This document shows, one piece after another, positions 22,021 to 34,601 of a stretch of DNA of 64,000 nt. Under the pieces are notes generated by a model. It saw only the letters and a list, made by a program, of their open reading frames with translations. It was not told where the DNA came from and did no database searches. The DNA lies in NCBI GenBank assembly GCA_027924585.1, contig BSBM01000125.1:5001-69000 (forward strand), in the 5' to 3' direction. The position numbers were made by a program, and so were the translations under genes. Each line of letters opens with the position of its first letter. Positions within the stretch are counted from its first letter, which is position 1. The DNA comes from Larix kaempferi (Eukaryota > Streptophyta > Pinopsida > Pinales > Pinaceae).

Positions 22021-22152
22021 TAGCAAGCCATATGAATATTAATAATATGGCTTATATACGTCGATCGACGTATATCAACCACATTTAAGCCATATTGATA
22101 TATGTTGATCGGCGTATATAAGCCATATTATTAATATTAATATGGCTTGCTA
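22021..22152. repeat. 132-bp inverted repeat with perfect 22-bp palindrome (MITE-like)
   Basis: Arms of about 53 bp (22021-22075 and 22100-22152) run from TAGCAAGCCATAT inward and mirror each other. The left arm ends in a perfect 22-bp palindrome, 22054-22075, centred on CGATCG. Within AT-rich DNA this could form a cruciform. Its ends (TAGCAAGCC...GGCTTGCTA) resemble short terminal inverted repeats; a related TAGCAAGCCAT block also occurs near 23603. Duplicate at 41779-41910. Confidence 0.75.
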
Positions 22153-23270
22153 ATTAAACCACAGAGAATATTTCGTAACTTTTAATATTAATATTATGGT
22201 TGTCAAAATATTAATAATAATAAGTATTATTATTTTAAAATTAAAATTAAAATTATTTATATAAATATTTTTTTATAATTGTAATTAATAAAAAATAAAT
22301 AATTTATAGAACTAATTAATTATTTAATAACAAATATTATTTTAAATATTTTATAAAAACTAATTAGTTTATAATTAGGTTTAATAAATTATAAATAATT
22401 TAGAGTAATAATTAAATATTTTGTAATAATAATTATTTAATTATAATAATAATGACATCTATTATTATTATTATTATAAAATAAAGAATATCGAAATATA
22501 TAATAATAATAATAATAATCAAATAAAATATTACTATGTACACATATATTATATATTATTCTTGTAAACAATACATGGCAATGTGGAATATGTTTTAATA
22601 ATATTAATAATAATAATATAATAAAAATAATAATCTATTTTATTATTATTATTACTATTACTATTATTATTATTATTAAAAATATTATTATTATTAAAGT
22701 TGTCAATTCTTATTATAAATTATTTTCATTCATTATTATTATAATTATTTTTTCTTATTTTTATTTACAATTATTTTAATTAATAAATAATAAATATATA
22801 TATAATTTTTATTATTAATATTTTAATTAATTTCTTATTTTTAATTATAATTATTATAAATATATTTTTTATCATTATAAAATATTTAAAAAATACAATA
22901 AAATAATAAATAAGAAAATGAGAATATTATTATTATTATTTTATTTATTCTATAACAACAACAACAATAATAATAATAATAATTATAAAATAACAAATAT
23001 TTAAATATTTAATAATAATAATAATAATTATAAATAAAAATATACAATTATAATAATTATAAAAATTATAAATGAAAATGAGAAATGAATTAAAATAATA
23101 ATAAATAATACTTATTAATTAATTATTAATTAAAATAAGAAAATATAATTATAACAATAATAAATAAAAATAATTTATAATGAGGATTGACAACTTTAAT
23201 AATACTAATATATTTTTTAATAATAATGTTATTAATAAGAACAATAATAACAATAATAACAATAATAATA
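22153..23270. repeat. TAA/ATT trinucleotide-rich low-complexity block
   Basis: About 1.1 kb almost wholly of A and T, with long runs of (TAA)n, (ATT)n and AACAAT. No coding potential. The second unit has it at 41940-43010 with many small length differences. Confidence 0.85.
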
Positions 23271-23379
23271 TGTCACATTGCAACATTCTGAAGCAGACTT
23301 GTAAAAATATCATATTCTAGCATTAGTAGAAGGAGTAGTAGTATCCTTAACCATGGTGAAACATAGTAGAATGCCACAT

Positions 23380-25790
23380 GACAGGTTTTGTGATAATGGG
23401 ACGTGGCAAGTTTTGTTGAATTTTGGTTTACTATGGTTAACTATGGTTCAACATCGTTTACTATGGTCCACCCTGGTTGACCATGTTAGACCATGGTTGA
23501 GCACGGTGAAACATAATCCATATTATTAATTAAATATAATCCATATTATATTATTAATATGTTATTAATATGGCTTCCTAGTTTATCGGTTGCTAGCAAG
23601 CCATAGTATCCTTTACCATGGTGAAACATAATATGGCGTATTATTATTATTATTGTTCAACTAATGCAATTAAGCCATAGTCAACTAATTCAACTAATTA
23701 AAGCCTTAAAAATTAGTTGACTTTAATTGACTTTGGTTGACTTTGGTTGACGAAGGTTAACCATAGTTTACCATGGCTGACTTTTATTGAACACGACTGG
23801 CCATGGGTGAATTTAGTTGACCATGGTTGACTTTAGTTGACTTTGGTGACTATAGCTTGGTGAACTTGGTCAACCAAAGTCAACTATGGTTGACTTTGGT
23901 TATTTATCGTTGACTTTGGTTGAATTTTGATTGCCCATGGTTGACTTTGGTTTACCATTGTTGACTTTGGCTCACCATGGTTGGGTTTGGTTGACTTTCA
24001 TTTACCATGGTTAGCTATGGTTGGTTATGGTTGACCATGGGTGACTTTGGTGAGGTTCAATATGGCTAACTTTTCAACCATGGTTGACTTTTGGCTTGCT
24101 TTGGTTGGCCAAAGTCAACTATGGTTGACTTTGGTTGAACATGATTGACTTTAGTTGACTATGGTTGGCTTTGGTTTATCATGGTTGGGTACGGTTGGTT
24201 ATGATTGACCATAGTTGACTTTGTTTGATAATGGCTGACTATGGTTAACTTTAGTTAACTATGCTTGAGCTTTGGTTGACGAAGGTAGGCTTTTGGTTAA
24301 CCAAAGTCAACCATGGTTGACTTAGGTTTACCAGGGGTTGACTTTGGCTGACTTTTGGCTGGTCATGGTTGACCATCTTTGAATTTGGTTGATTGTGGTA
24401 GACTTCAGTTGACCATGGTAAACTATGGTTGACTTTGGTTTACCATGGTTGACCATCTTTGACTTTGGTTGATGTGGTAGACTTTGGTTGACCATGGTTG
24501 ACTTTGGTTGACTTTTGTTGATTTTAATATCGTATGGTTGTCTATGGTTGACTTGTTGACCATGGTTAACTTGGACTAAACTGACCTTGGTTCACCATGG
24601 TTGACTATGGTTGACTGTGGTTGAATTTATTTGACTATGACCGACGATGGTTGACTAATTCTTTATGTTTGACTATGGTTGACCATGGCTGACTATGTTC
24701 CACTATGGGTGACTTTGGTTTTCCATAATTGATTTTGGTTGACAATGGTTGACCATGGTTGACTTTGTTTGACTATGGTTAAATGTCATTGACTAATTAA
24801 CTATGGTTTCCCATGGTTGGTTATTGTTAATTATGGGTGACTTTGTTTGGCCATAATTGATTATTGGTAAAGACATTATTTAAATTTCACTATGGTTGAC
24901 TAATTAACTATGCTTGACCATCGTTGACTTTATTTGCCCATAATTGAGTATAATCTGACCTTGTTTGGCATTTAACTTTGGTTGAATTTAGTTAACTATG
25001 GTTGAATTTGGTTAACTATGGTTGGCTTTGGTTGGTTTTATTTAGCTATGGGTGAGTGGGGCTAACCATGGTTAACTATTTATGGTTAACCATGGTTGAC
25101 CATGGTTGGCGATGGTTGAATTTGGTTGATTTTAATATCGTATGGTTGTCTATGGTTGACTTGTTGGCTTGATTATGGGTGTTCGACTATGGTTAATTAC
25201 GATCGAATTTGATTGACCTTTGGTTTATTTCCTTGAGCATGGTTGACATTTGCTTAGGTACCACTATTGACTTTAAAATCATATATGGGTTGATTATAAT
25301 TTCACTATTGTTTGAATATTGTTGAATTTGGTTGAATATGGTTGAGTATGGTTTACTTTGTTTGACTATGGTTGACTACTGTTGACTTTGGATAACTTTT
25401 GCTTGACTCTGGTTGCTTCTGTTGACCATGTTTGACTTTTGCTAAGTAGGAATCATCATATTTGAGTATGTCTTAATATTGTGACTTTGGATGCCTTTAG
25501 TGCATCATGGTGGATCATGGTTAGCCTTAGATGACAATGGTTAACTATGTTTGATTGTTGTCCATTTTCGTTGACCATATTGTTCATGGTTGAGAAGGGT
25601 TCACTATGTTTGACTGTTGTTTAGTATGGTTGACCATATTGATCATGTGGTTGACTATGCTTACCATATGTATTTCATGATAAATTTTCATGTGTATTAA
25701 ATATATTGTTGAGCATGCTTGACCATGGTTCTTTACTCTTAACTTTGCTTGACTATGTATCACCATGGTGGTGGTAGATGTTTGGCTAAA
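23380..25790. repeat. TTGAC/CCATGG minisatellite, unit 1
   Basis: About 2.4 kb of degenerate 10-12-bp steps, mainly TATGGTTGAC, TTTGGTTGAC and CCATGGTTGAC, in varying order. The plus strand carries TTGAC many dozens of times. Short open frames (for example 25584-25766 minus) are by-products of the repeat. A block TTTTAATATCGTATGG-TTGTC occurs twice (about 24523 and 25129), showing internal reshuffling. Confidence 0.9.
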
Positions 25791-25799
25791 TTTTATAAT

Positions 25800-27090
25800 G
25801 TGGTTGACTTAAATAATAATGTTCACTATATTAATTAATACAACTATATTCAATGATATTGTTGACCCTAGTGACATTGTTTCAACTATATTAATATTGA
25901 ACCATATTAATTAATTAATGCAAATAAATTAACATTATTTATTAGCATATAATTAATGTTATTATTAATAATAATTTTAATATTAATGTTTTCTAACATT
26001 AATGTTAATGTTAGTATTAATATTAATATTAATGTGGACATTAATATTAATATTAATGTTAAAATGAATGATGTTAATATAATTAATGTTGTTATGGTAA
26101 TATGGTGTTCATAAATATTATGTTTGAGGATTTTTTTATAAAATTATGTTATAATTGAGGTTCAATTTAAAGTTTCTTAGTATTGATGTTAACATTAATA
26201 TTAAAATTAATGTTATTAATTATATTGATCTTTTTTAACATTCATATTAATAATAATGATAATGTTATTGTTAAGATTAATGTAATCAAGGTTAATATGA
26301 TAGTTATTAATGATATGATGTTATTATTAATGTTGTAGAGGATTAATAATATTGATAATAATTTATTATTAATATTAATGTTAAAGTTAATATATATTAG
26401 GATTACTGTTTATATTAATTTAGTTATTCATGTTATTATTTTTAATAATAATTTCAATTTTGTTAAATTTATTAATATTAATATTATTAATTTTATTAAG
26501 AATTTTTTTTTTTCATGTATATTTGATAGAGACATTAAGTGAGATCTAATACAATCTATGCATAGCCACCCAAGATTGTTATTATTATGGAGGTGTCATT
26601 AATTTATATAATGTAATATAAAACATATTAATAATGTTCATATTAATGTTAATGTTATTAATTTATTAATGTTAATCTTATCAATATTACTCTTATTAAT
26701 ATAGTTAATTTTATTTAAATAATATCAATTTTAGTTATTTATTTAACCATTCGCTTCTCAAGTTTGTTCTATTTTTTAAATGTATTATATCATATTATTA
26801 GGTAATTGATGAGTTAAAATAAAATATTTACATTAATTTTAATGAAAATTTCAAAATAATATAGAGACCATTATAAAATATATTAAAAAAATTATACTTA
26901 TTCATAACATAGGGCAATTACATTTCTTTTTAATTTAAAATTTTATATCATATATGGAGACAATTGTAAAAAACAATTATATTCATAGCATAGTGCAATT
27001 ACATTTGTTTTTAATTTAAAATTCTATATCATATAAATAATATAAAGACAATTTAAAAAAGCAATTATAAAATATACTGAAACAAGTCAA
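25800..27090. repeat. AT-rich ATTAATGTTAAT block
   Basis: Degenerate runs of ATTAATGTTAAT and AATATTAAT hexamer-type repeats followed by AT-rich DNA. No gene. The second unit shows the same at 46220-47880 but with a SINE insertion and a local duplication. Confidence 0.75.
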
Positions 27091-27099
27091 TAACCTGGC

Positions 27100-27470
27100 T
27101 GCAGAGATACCAAAGGTTTCAATCTGCCATCGGTTACAATAGATACCATAATGCATATGTCATAGGGACGCGGAACAGGTCAGCATATGCAACATTAAAA
27201 CTTCCATTATACATTTTCATCATGATTCAAACGAAGTGGAGAAAGCATATGAGAAGTATTCTTGGCATAGCATAGTGCAATTACATTTCTTTTTAATTTA
27301 AAATTTTGTATCATATAAATAATATGCAGACAATTCTTAAAAAACAATTATAAAATATTATGAAACAATTGAATAACCTGGCTGCAGAGATACCGAAACG
27401 TTTCAATCTGCCATCAGTACCCATATGTCATAGGGACGCGGAACAGCTCAGCATATGTCATCAGTACCCA
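27100..27470. repeat. Local duplication and filler at the right end of unit 1
   Basis: A block with CCTGGCTGCAGAGATACC, GTTTCAATCTGCCATC and TAGGGACGCGGAACAG occurs at about 27095-27180 and again at 27377-27452. The last bases before 27471 repeat CATCAGTACCCA from about 27411, inserted between GCATATG and the start of the truncated LTR. This reads as templated filler at a duplication junction. Confidence 0.7.
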
Positions 27471-28196
27471 TAATGCAAATACACGAGATATAAAAAATAA
27501 TGGAACTCAAAATCACTTTTATATTGATCACGGGCCACTTCGAGGGGGCAACCTCCTTTGAGCAAGCTCAATACAATTAACTTCACGGTGCCTTCATAGG
27601 CCTCAACACACACTTATATACTAAGTCTAGGCGCCAATACCATGGGTCAATACTATGTGTCAATACAAACCATGGGATAATACAAACCATGGGCTAAGTC
27701 TAGCCGCCAATACTATGAGTCAAAACCATGGGCCAATACAAACTATGGATCAACAAAACTATGGGCGACTTACAAAGCATATGCGCCAACAACAATAACA
27801 AAAACTATGGATCAACAGATACTACGGGGCGACTTACAAAGCATATGCGTCCAACCACAATATACTAACAAAGTAAAGACATGGGTTCCTAACATCCCCT
27901 CTCCCTTAGAAAAAGATTTGTCCTTAAAGCTTTAGATGTGGAAATTGATGTAGAATCTGAAGGAGTGGGTTCCCTGTAGCATCCTCGGGTTACATTTCGA
28001 GCCACTGGCGCCTTTGGAGTTTCAGGGAGGATTGCATGGAAGGCTGTAGAAGAAGAAGAACCATATCAACGATGTGAAAAGTGCGCTCAAAACGGTGTTG
28101 ATCGGCTTGTTGTTTCAGTCGAATTCTTGCCATATGAAGATTGTCCTGCAGAATGAGAAGAAGCTGATCACGGTTTCGAAGAATTGAGTCAATTTC

Positions 28197-28808
28197 CTAA
28201 ACTGGGGAGTTGCTGAAGGTGTATGGAAGAAGAACTGGTGGTTTTTTTCCATAGACTACTTCATATGGTGTCCTTTGAGATGTGGTATTGTACCACCAGA
28301 GCTCTGCTAGGAAATCCATAGAAATAGTTGGCCAAAGCTGTGTAGGGATCGGTAAGGGTTTGAGCAATCCCGAAAGGAGTTTCGTTTCACCCTTGTTGAC
28401 CTGGAAAGTATCACAGTCAACCACTCTTTGTTGAATTGTCATTTTCAGTCCCTACCTAAAGAAGTTACATTGTTCCCAGTCATATATTTTGAAGAAGCCA
28501 GAGTGCTCTGCTGATGAAGAAGCATGGAGTTCATAGAAGAGATAGCCCTATTGAACATATTGCAACCAATTTGGAACAAGCAGAGAAAGAGTTGTAAGAG
28601 AAACTGGGTCATCAATTGTGTGAGAAGGAGCATCTGCCACCATATTGTCCTTACCCTTCTTGTAAGTGATATCATAGGGATAACCCATGAGTTGGATAAC
28701 CCATTTCAGGTGTGTTGGGGAGGAGACCCATTGTTCCAGAAAATTTTCTAGACTCTGGAGATCAGTCTTGATACAGAAATAATTCCCTAATAGGTATGGC
28801 TGCCACTT
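28197..28808 (-). pseudogene. RNase H and integrase remnants, unit 2 copy
   Basis: The minus strand reads the RNase H end (in pieces, as in unit 1), then TFQVNKGETKLLSGLLKPLP-type integrase joined to WWYNTTSQRTPYEVVYG. The YG is followed by KKPPVLLPYTFSNSPV without the stop that unit 1 has at that place, so that unit 1 stop arose after the duplication. Confidence 0.75.
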
Positions 28809-30260
28809 CTATACTGCATGCAAAATAGCCATCAGTTCCTGCTGAGAGATAGATGCGACTAAATTCTGACCGGAAAGGTTTCTTGAAGGCAGCAAGCTCA
28901 TTGGTTCAACAAAGACACCTGCATATCTATCGAAGGAAGTAGCGGAGACCGTTGATGGGTGCATCTGAATGGAATGGAGCTGAGTGATGACACCATGTGA
29001 ATTCTTCTTAAGGATTTTTTCCAGGCGATGTGAACTGATGATGCGAAGAGACCCTGGTTGTAATCCCATTAATTTTTGTTGTGCCCCATTGACTGAAAAC
29101 TGCATCCAAAGTTCCGCAAAATCCCATAAGATGGGGCCAAGTGTGCGTAACCATTGAACACCCAAAACCACATCACATCCGCCTAACGACAAGGCAAACA
29201 TGTCAGAGTGCAGGTTATAATCTTCCATAGAGATACGCACATTATGACACATCCCCTTGCAAGGTAAGGTGCCCCCATTGGCAACCATGACTTCAAAGTT
29301 GGAGCAAGGATGGACAAAACAATCAGCCTGTTTGGCAATCTGAGGGTCAATGAAGTTATGAGTGCTACCAGAATCAAAGAGTATGGTAAGAGGGAGCTTC
29401 TTGAAGTATCCCCTAACTCGCATTGTTTGTGGGGTGGTGACACCGGTTACAGCATGGAGAGAGATCTCGGGTGGGTCGTCCTGAGATGGGGTGTCAATAG
29501 GAGGGTGTTGAATGTCGACCTGATCATCTACTGTATCTGGAGCTTCTTCATCAAGTTCTGAGGCAGGCGGAGAATCCACATCCAAGAGATAGAGATTTTT
29601 TTGAACACATCTATGTCCTCGAGTGAATTTCTCATCACAATTATAACAAAGCCCTTTTTCTCGGCGTGCCTGCATCTCAGTTTCAGACAAACGCTTGATA
29701 GGAGTTGGTCGAGGAGCTGGCGGGATGGGAGGTCGTTGAGAACCCATATTTCGGAAGGGAACAAAAGTGGGTTTGGAGCGTTGTTGGGCTGCAAGCTTGT
29801 CTTCTGCCAACCTAGCCAACCCTAGGACTTCCATCATTGTGTTGGGATAGAACATTTTAACCTCTGACCGGATTTCATCCTTAAGACCACTGATAAAACA
29901 ACTCCTGTAAAATTCATCAGACAATCCTTTTGTGTGATTGGCGAGTTTCTCAAATTATGTCTGATACTCTCTCACTGTGCCAGTTTGGTGAAGTTTAGTG
30001 AGTGATCTTATGAAGTCGTCAAAAGCACTAGGACCAAATCGTGGCAAAAGGAGTTGGCAAAAATCTATCCAGTTTGGCTCGGGATGAGCTTTGATGTACC
30101 AACGGTACCATTGAACGGCTTCCTGTTCCAAATGAAAGGATGCAAGTGGAACTTTCTGGACATCAAAAGTATTATGCAGACTAAAATATTGTTCTGCACG
30201 GTATATCCATCATGTCAGATCAGTACCATTGAAGCGAGGAAAATCAAGCTTTGGCCCACA
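28809..30260 (-). pseudogene. gag-protease remnant, unit 2 copy
   Basis: Better preserved than in unit 1. One open frame (29924-28809) runs from SDEFYRSCFISGLKDEI through CYNCDEKFTRGHRC and the protease LTILFDSGSTHNFI (D-S-G) to YAGVFVEPMSLLPSR, and directly into an RNase H start (SQQELMAILHAV), so the missing reverse transcriptase is visible as a clean in-frame join. Upstream gag (LDFPRFNGTD region, about 30240) is in another frame. Confidence 0.85.
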
Positions 30261-31002
30261 AAAATTGTTGGAAGAAGAGAACCTGGTGGCTACAAAAGAT
30301 TCTGGTTGTCTTTTATTGTTCATCGGCTGAATGCTGAAGATGGAGGCTGAGAAATATTTTATCTAGATCTTGGAGTTTGGTTTGGATGGCTGCAAGTGCT
30401 TCCTCCATGGTTTTTGCTCCTGCGCGGGTGACAACCACAACCAAGAGTTGTTTTTTTTTTTCTTCCAAAAATGGATCGGCAACAGCAGCGCGGAATGGAT
30501 CCGCAACAAATGGATCTGAAATGGTGACTGGATCTGGAACGACTTTCTGAAACGGATGGATCTAGAGCGGAAGTGATCGGCAACAGTTCAGCTGAAAATA
30601 GATATGGACCCCAGGTATGTGCGGATTCCTATCAGTTCCGAGTATTCACTCGGCCACCAATGTTGTCTAACGGCTTGTGTATTGGGGCAGTACCCCTCAC
30701 TCCATGGCTCAGGTAAAACTAATAACCGCTTTGCCACAAACGACAGCTCTTCGTTTACCTCACGGGTGGGAACTAGTCAATCAGGTAGGGGTCGTTGCCC
30801 TTTTCGCTAGTAGGTCCTCTCAATGGGCCAGCTACTTTGGGGTTCCTGTGGTACTCCTCACAATGATTTTTAGGGCTTATGCCCAAGTACTTCCCACAGT
30901 TAAGCGGATAGGGTTATCCCCAGATCCGAACTTGCAACAACGCGAAAAAAAATTTGGCAGAAATTCCACCCAACGAGCCCAAGAAAGTGCTCTAATACCA
31001 GA

Positions 31003-31433
31003 TGTGAAGAACTTGCAATAATTAATTAATGCAAATACATGAGATATCAGAAATAATGGAACTCAAAATCACTTTTATATTGATAACGGGCCACTTCGAG
31101 GGGGAAACCTCCTTTGAGTAAGCTCAATACAATTAACTTCACGGTGCCTTCATAGGCCTCAACACACACTTATATACTAAGTCTAGGCGCCAATACCATG
31201 GGACAATACTATGTGTCAATACAAACCATGGGCTAAGTCTAGGCGCCAATACTATGAGTCAAAACAATGGGCCAATACAAACTATGGATCAAAAAAACTA
31301 TGGGCGACTTACAAAGCATATGCGCCAACAACAATAACACAAACTATGGATCAACAGATACTACGGGACGACTTACAAAGCATATGCGTCCAGCCACAAT
31401 ATACTAACAAAGTAAAAACATGGGTTCCTAACA
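31003..31433 (-). repeat. Complete LTR (5' LTR of minus-strand element), unit 2
   Basis: 431 bp, TGTGAAGAAC to TTCCTAACA, preceded by a primer-binding site with one change (30989-31000) and followed by CCCCG. Confidence 0.9.
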
Positions 31434-31438
31434 CCCCG

Positions 31439-33140
31439 AAACACGATTTTGTTGCACAGTTGGAATTCTATGGCCCCAGTAGGTATCCAACTGGTGTCCC
31501 TGAAGGCCTTTTGGATGCGAGATGGAACGAGACATAGAATGACGACCATGGATTGGATTGACAAACCGTCGACTTCATTGGATTCAAGACATCGGGATAG
31601 TGCTAGGGGTGCCCCTCTCCACTGGTCCCATGGCCTAGGTGTCATCTTGTAGGTCCATTTTGGAAACTAGGGTTTTGCTCAGTAAGGGAGTGTGCAATTT
31701 TTTCACATGGGGGTCAACTTTGCAAAATCATCGATTGGGGACTTATGGCTAGGATTCCCAGCTAGAACCTTCCTAGACACACTTGCAGGAATCCTCGAAA
31801 CCTGGTTGTCTCGCACGGTTGGAATTCTATGGCCTCGGTAGGTATCCAACTGGTGTCCCTGAAGGCCTTTTGGATGTGAGATGGAACGAGCCATAGAATG
31901 ACGACCGTGGCTCGGATCGACAAACCATAGACTTCGTTGGATTCAGGACATCGATATAGTGCTAAGGGTGCCCCTCTCCTCTGGTCCCATGGCCCACGTG
32001 TCAACATTTAGGTCCATTTTGGAAACTAGGGTTTTGCTCAATAAGGGAGTGTGTAGTTTTTCACATGGGGGTCAACTTTGCAAAATCATCGACAGGGGAC
32101 TTATGGCTAGCGTTCCCAACTGGAGCCTTCCTAGAAACACTTCCAGGACTCCTCGGAACCCGGTTTTGTTACACGGTTGGAATTCTATGACCCCGGTAGG
32201 TATCCACTTGGTGTCCCTGAAGGCCTTTTGGATGCGAGATGGAACGAGCCATAGAATGACCACCGTGGCTCGGATCGACAAAACGTCGACTCCGTTGGAT
32301 TCAAGACATCAATATAGTGATAGGGGAGCCCATCTCCGCCAGTCCCATGGCCCAAGTGTCATCTTGTAGGTCCATTTTGGAAACTAGGGTTTTGCTCAGT
32401 AAGGGAGTGTGCAATTTTTGCACATTGGGGTCAACTTTGCAAAATCATCGATCGGGGACTTATGTCTAGCGTTCTCAACTAGAACCTTCTTAGACACACT
32501 TGTAGGACTCCCTGGAACCCAGTTTTATTGCACGGTTGGAATTCTATTGCCCCAGTAGGTATCCAATTGGTGTCCCTGAAGGCCTTTTGGATGCGAGATG
32601 GAACGAGCCACAGAATGATGATTGTGGCTCATATCAAAAAACCGTCAACTCCGTTGGATTTAGGACATTGAGATAGTGCTAGGGGTTCCCCTCTCCTCTG
32701 GTCCCATGGCCCAGGTATCCACTTTTAGGTCCATTTTGGAAACTAGACTTTTGTTCAGTAAGGGGGTGTGCAGTTTTGCACATGGGGGTCAACTTTGCAA
32801 AATATCGACGTTTCCAATTGGAACCTTCCTAGGAACACTTGAAGGACTCCCCAGAACCTGGTTTTGTTGCACGGTTGGAATTCTATGGCCCCGGTAGGTA
32901 TCCAACTAGTGTCCTTGAAGGCCTTTTGGATGCAAGATGGAATGATCCATAGAATTACGACCGTGGCATGGATCTACAAACCATCGAATTTGTTGGATTC
33001 GGGATATAGGGATAGTGCTAGGGGTTCCCCTCTCCTTCGATCCCATGGCCTAAGTGTCAACTTTTAGGTCAATTTTGGAAACTAGGGTTTTGCTCAGTAA
33101 GGGAGTGTGCGATTTTGCACATGGCGATCAACTTTGAAAT
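31439..33140. repeat. 357-bp tandem repeat, array B, unit 2 copy
   Basis: Duplicate of 11667-13340 with about five monomers. It keeps the same short monomers, showing that the array did not turn over much after the segmental duplication. Ends at the same junction with unique sequence. Confidence 0.85.
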
Positions 33141-34601
33141 TATTTTAGTTTGAGTCTAGAACTGGACATTCAAAGAGTGGCAATAAAACCTACCACACTG
33201 TACCCTTGGTAGATTTGTATGTCCTTATTGTGCCACGTCATTTTAGAACTCCTTAGTGTTCCACTATATTTGGATTTTGAGTAATTAATTTCATTTTTAA
33301 GAATTCAATGTTGAAAATAAAAAATGGAGGCAATGTTTCATCGATGATATCCCTCCAATCCTTGCTAGCTTTGTTAGATCAAAGTCACCATGAAACTTTG
33401 CCATCAAGTTATGGGGGAATACTTGCCAAATCGCAATGAACAACTATTACATCACCGTTTGTATCAATCAAGAACATTCAATTTTAAATACATTTTCATA
33501 TGAGGATAATCCATCATTTTTACAAACATAGGACCATGAACATCTTATTTTCCTTCATCAAAACAACATTATCAAGGAATATCATTAAACTAGTTAGGTA
33601 TTTCATTTTCCATGGATTCAGTATGATTACTTTTGCATTATGACAAGTGGAAAATGGACATATGAAAGAGGTAAAGCACAAACCAAGGTCTTACATACTA
33701 GGGTTTAGTAAGGATAGGGTTTATATCTTCAACGATTTTATGAGAGTGAATTCATGACCAGCTATTGGTTAGCATATTGGAACAAATTAGGGTATATTTG
33801 TTACATATATTTGACCATATGTACATGAAGGCCCAATGAATTTTATTACACTTTAGTTATGCATTCCTTGCCATTGTACTTGATACTTTGCCATTGTTTT
33901 TAGCATGCTAGAGTATGCACACTTCAACCAAACTGCATAGATGCTCATGTACGTTTCGTTTGATGAAATACGGTAGCATTGATGAAATGTGTAGCATCTA
34001 TTATACTTCCTCTTAGTTTCTGAAAATGTCATAGGATTACATTGATGATATGCGTAGCATGTTCCTATTATGACGGAGGTTATTCAAACATATTTTGACT
34101 TATTTTGTTAACTTTTGTTTTTTCCTTGCAACATATTTTCCTTGCAACCATAATCCTGATCAATGGGTATGAACCCTTGGAGTTGAGAAAAAACATAATT
34201 TTAAATTAGATATCAAATTAGCGTGCATGTGCTAAGTTCATTGAACTGTTGAAAGATATTATTAGTTTTTTCCATTAAAATAATGTTTTCATAACAGAAT
34301 GGTGAGATGTTACTTGATCAATGCAATAAATAAAAGAGAATAAATATTGCTTAAAATGTAATTATATAAATTTCAACAGAATAATTTATCAATTTGTGGA
34401 AGAGATAAATCATCACAAGCACAAGTGGAAACTTAAGAGAAAATATGGAATATATTGTATCATGCATTGATAGTCGAATGTTTGTAATACAAAATATGGC
34501 AAAGTAGCCGGACCTCAAATGGCTTGTCAATGTACATGTATCCCTAAGTATAACAATGTGTACATGTATGTCAAAATACATATATACAAGACTATGCAAT
34601 A
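33141..34601. other. Spacer without recognised genes, duplicate of 13341-14788
   Basis: Same AT-rich spacer as in unit 1. One local duplication of CATATTTTCCTTGCAAC near 34130-34148 is present only here. Confidence 0.4.

Larger units (their letters stand above)
7654..27470. repeat. ~19.8-kb direct duplication, unit 1
   Basis: Every recognisable landmark here recurs in the same order and orientation in 27471-48051: retroelement parts, 357-bp array, multi-exon gene, palindromes, tRNA-like relic and minisatellite. Offsets stay near 19730-19835 up to the minisatellite and then rise to about 20440. Unit 1 keeps the complete left LTR and its target duplication just upstream, so it holds the original left boundary. 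Confidence 0.95.
27471..31433 (-). mobile_element. Ty3/Gypsy element, unit 2 copy, left LTR truncated by the duplication
   Basis: Duplicate of 7630-11661 with the same internal deletions. The left LTR (27471-27894) lacks its first 24 bp and has no target duplication. The right LTR (31003-31433) is complete at 431 bp and followed by CCCCG (31434-31438). The purine tract is kept on the minus strand next to 27894. The element arrived by segmental duplication, not by its own insertion. Confidence 0.9.

Noticed and set aside
22153-23270. Possible origin or matrix-attachment function of the TAA-rich block
   Set aside because: Base composition alone is not evidence; the block is a simple-repeat expansion.
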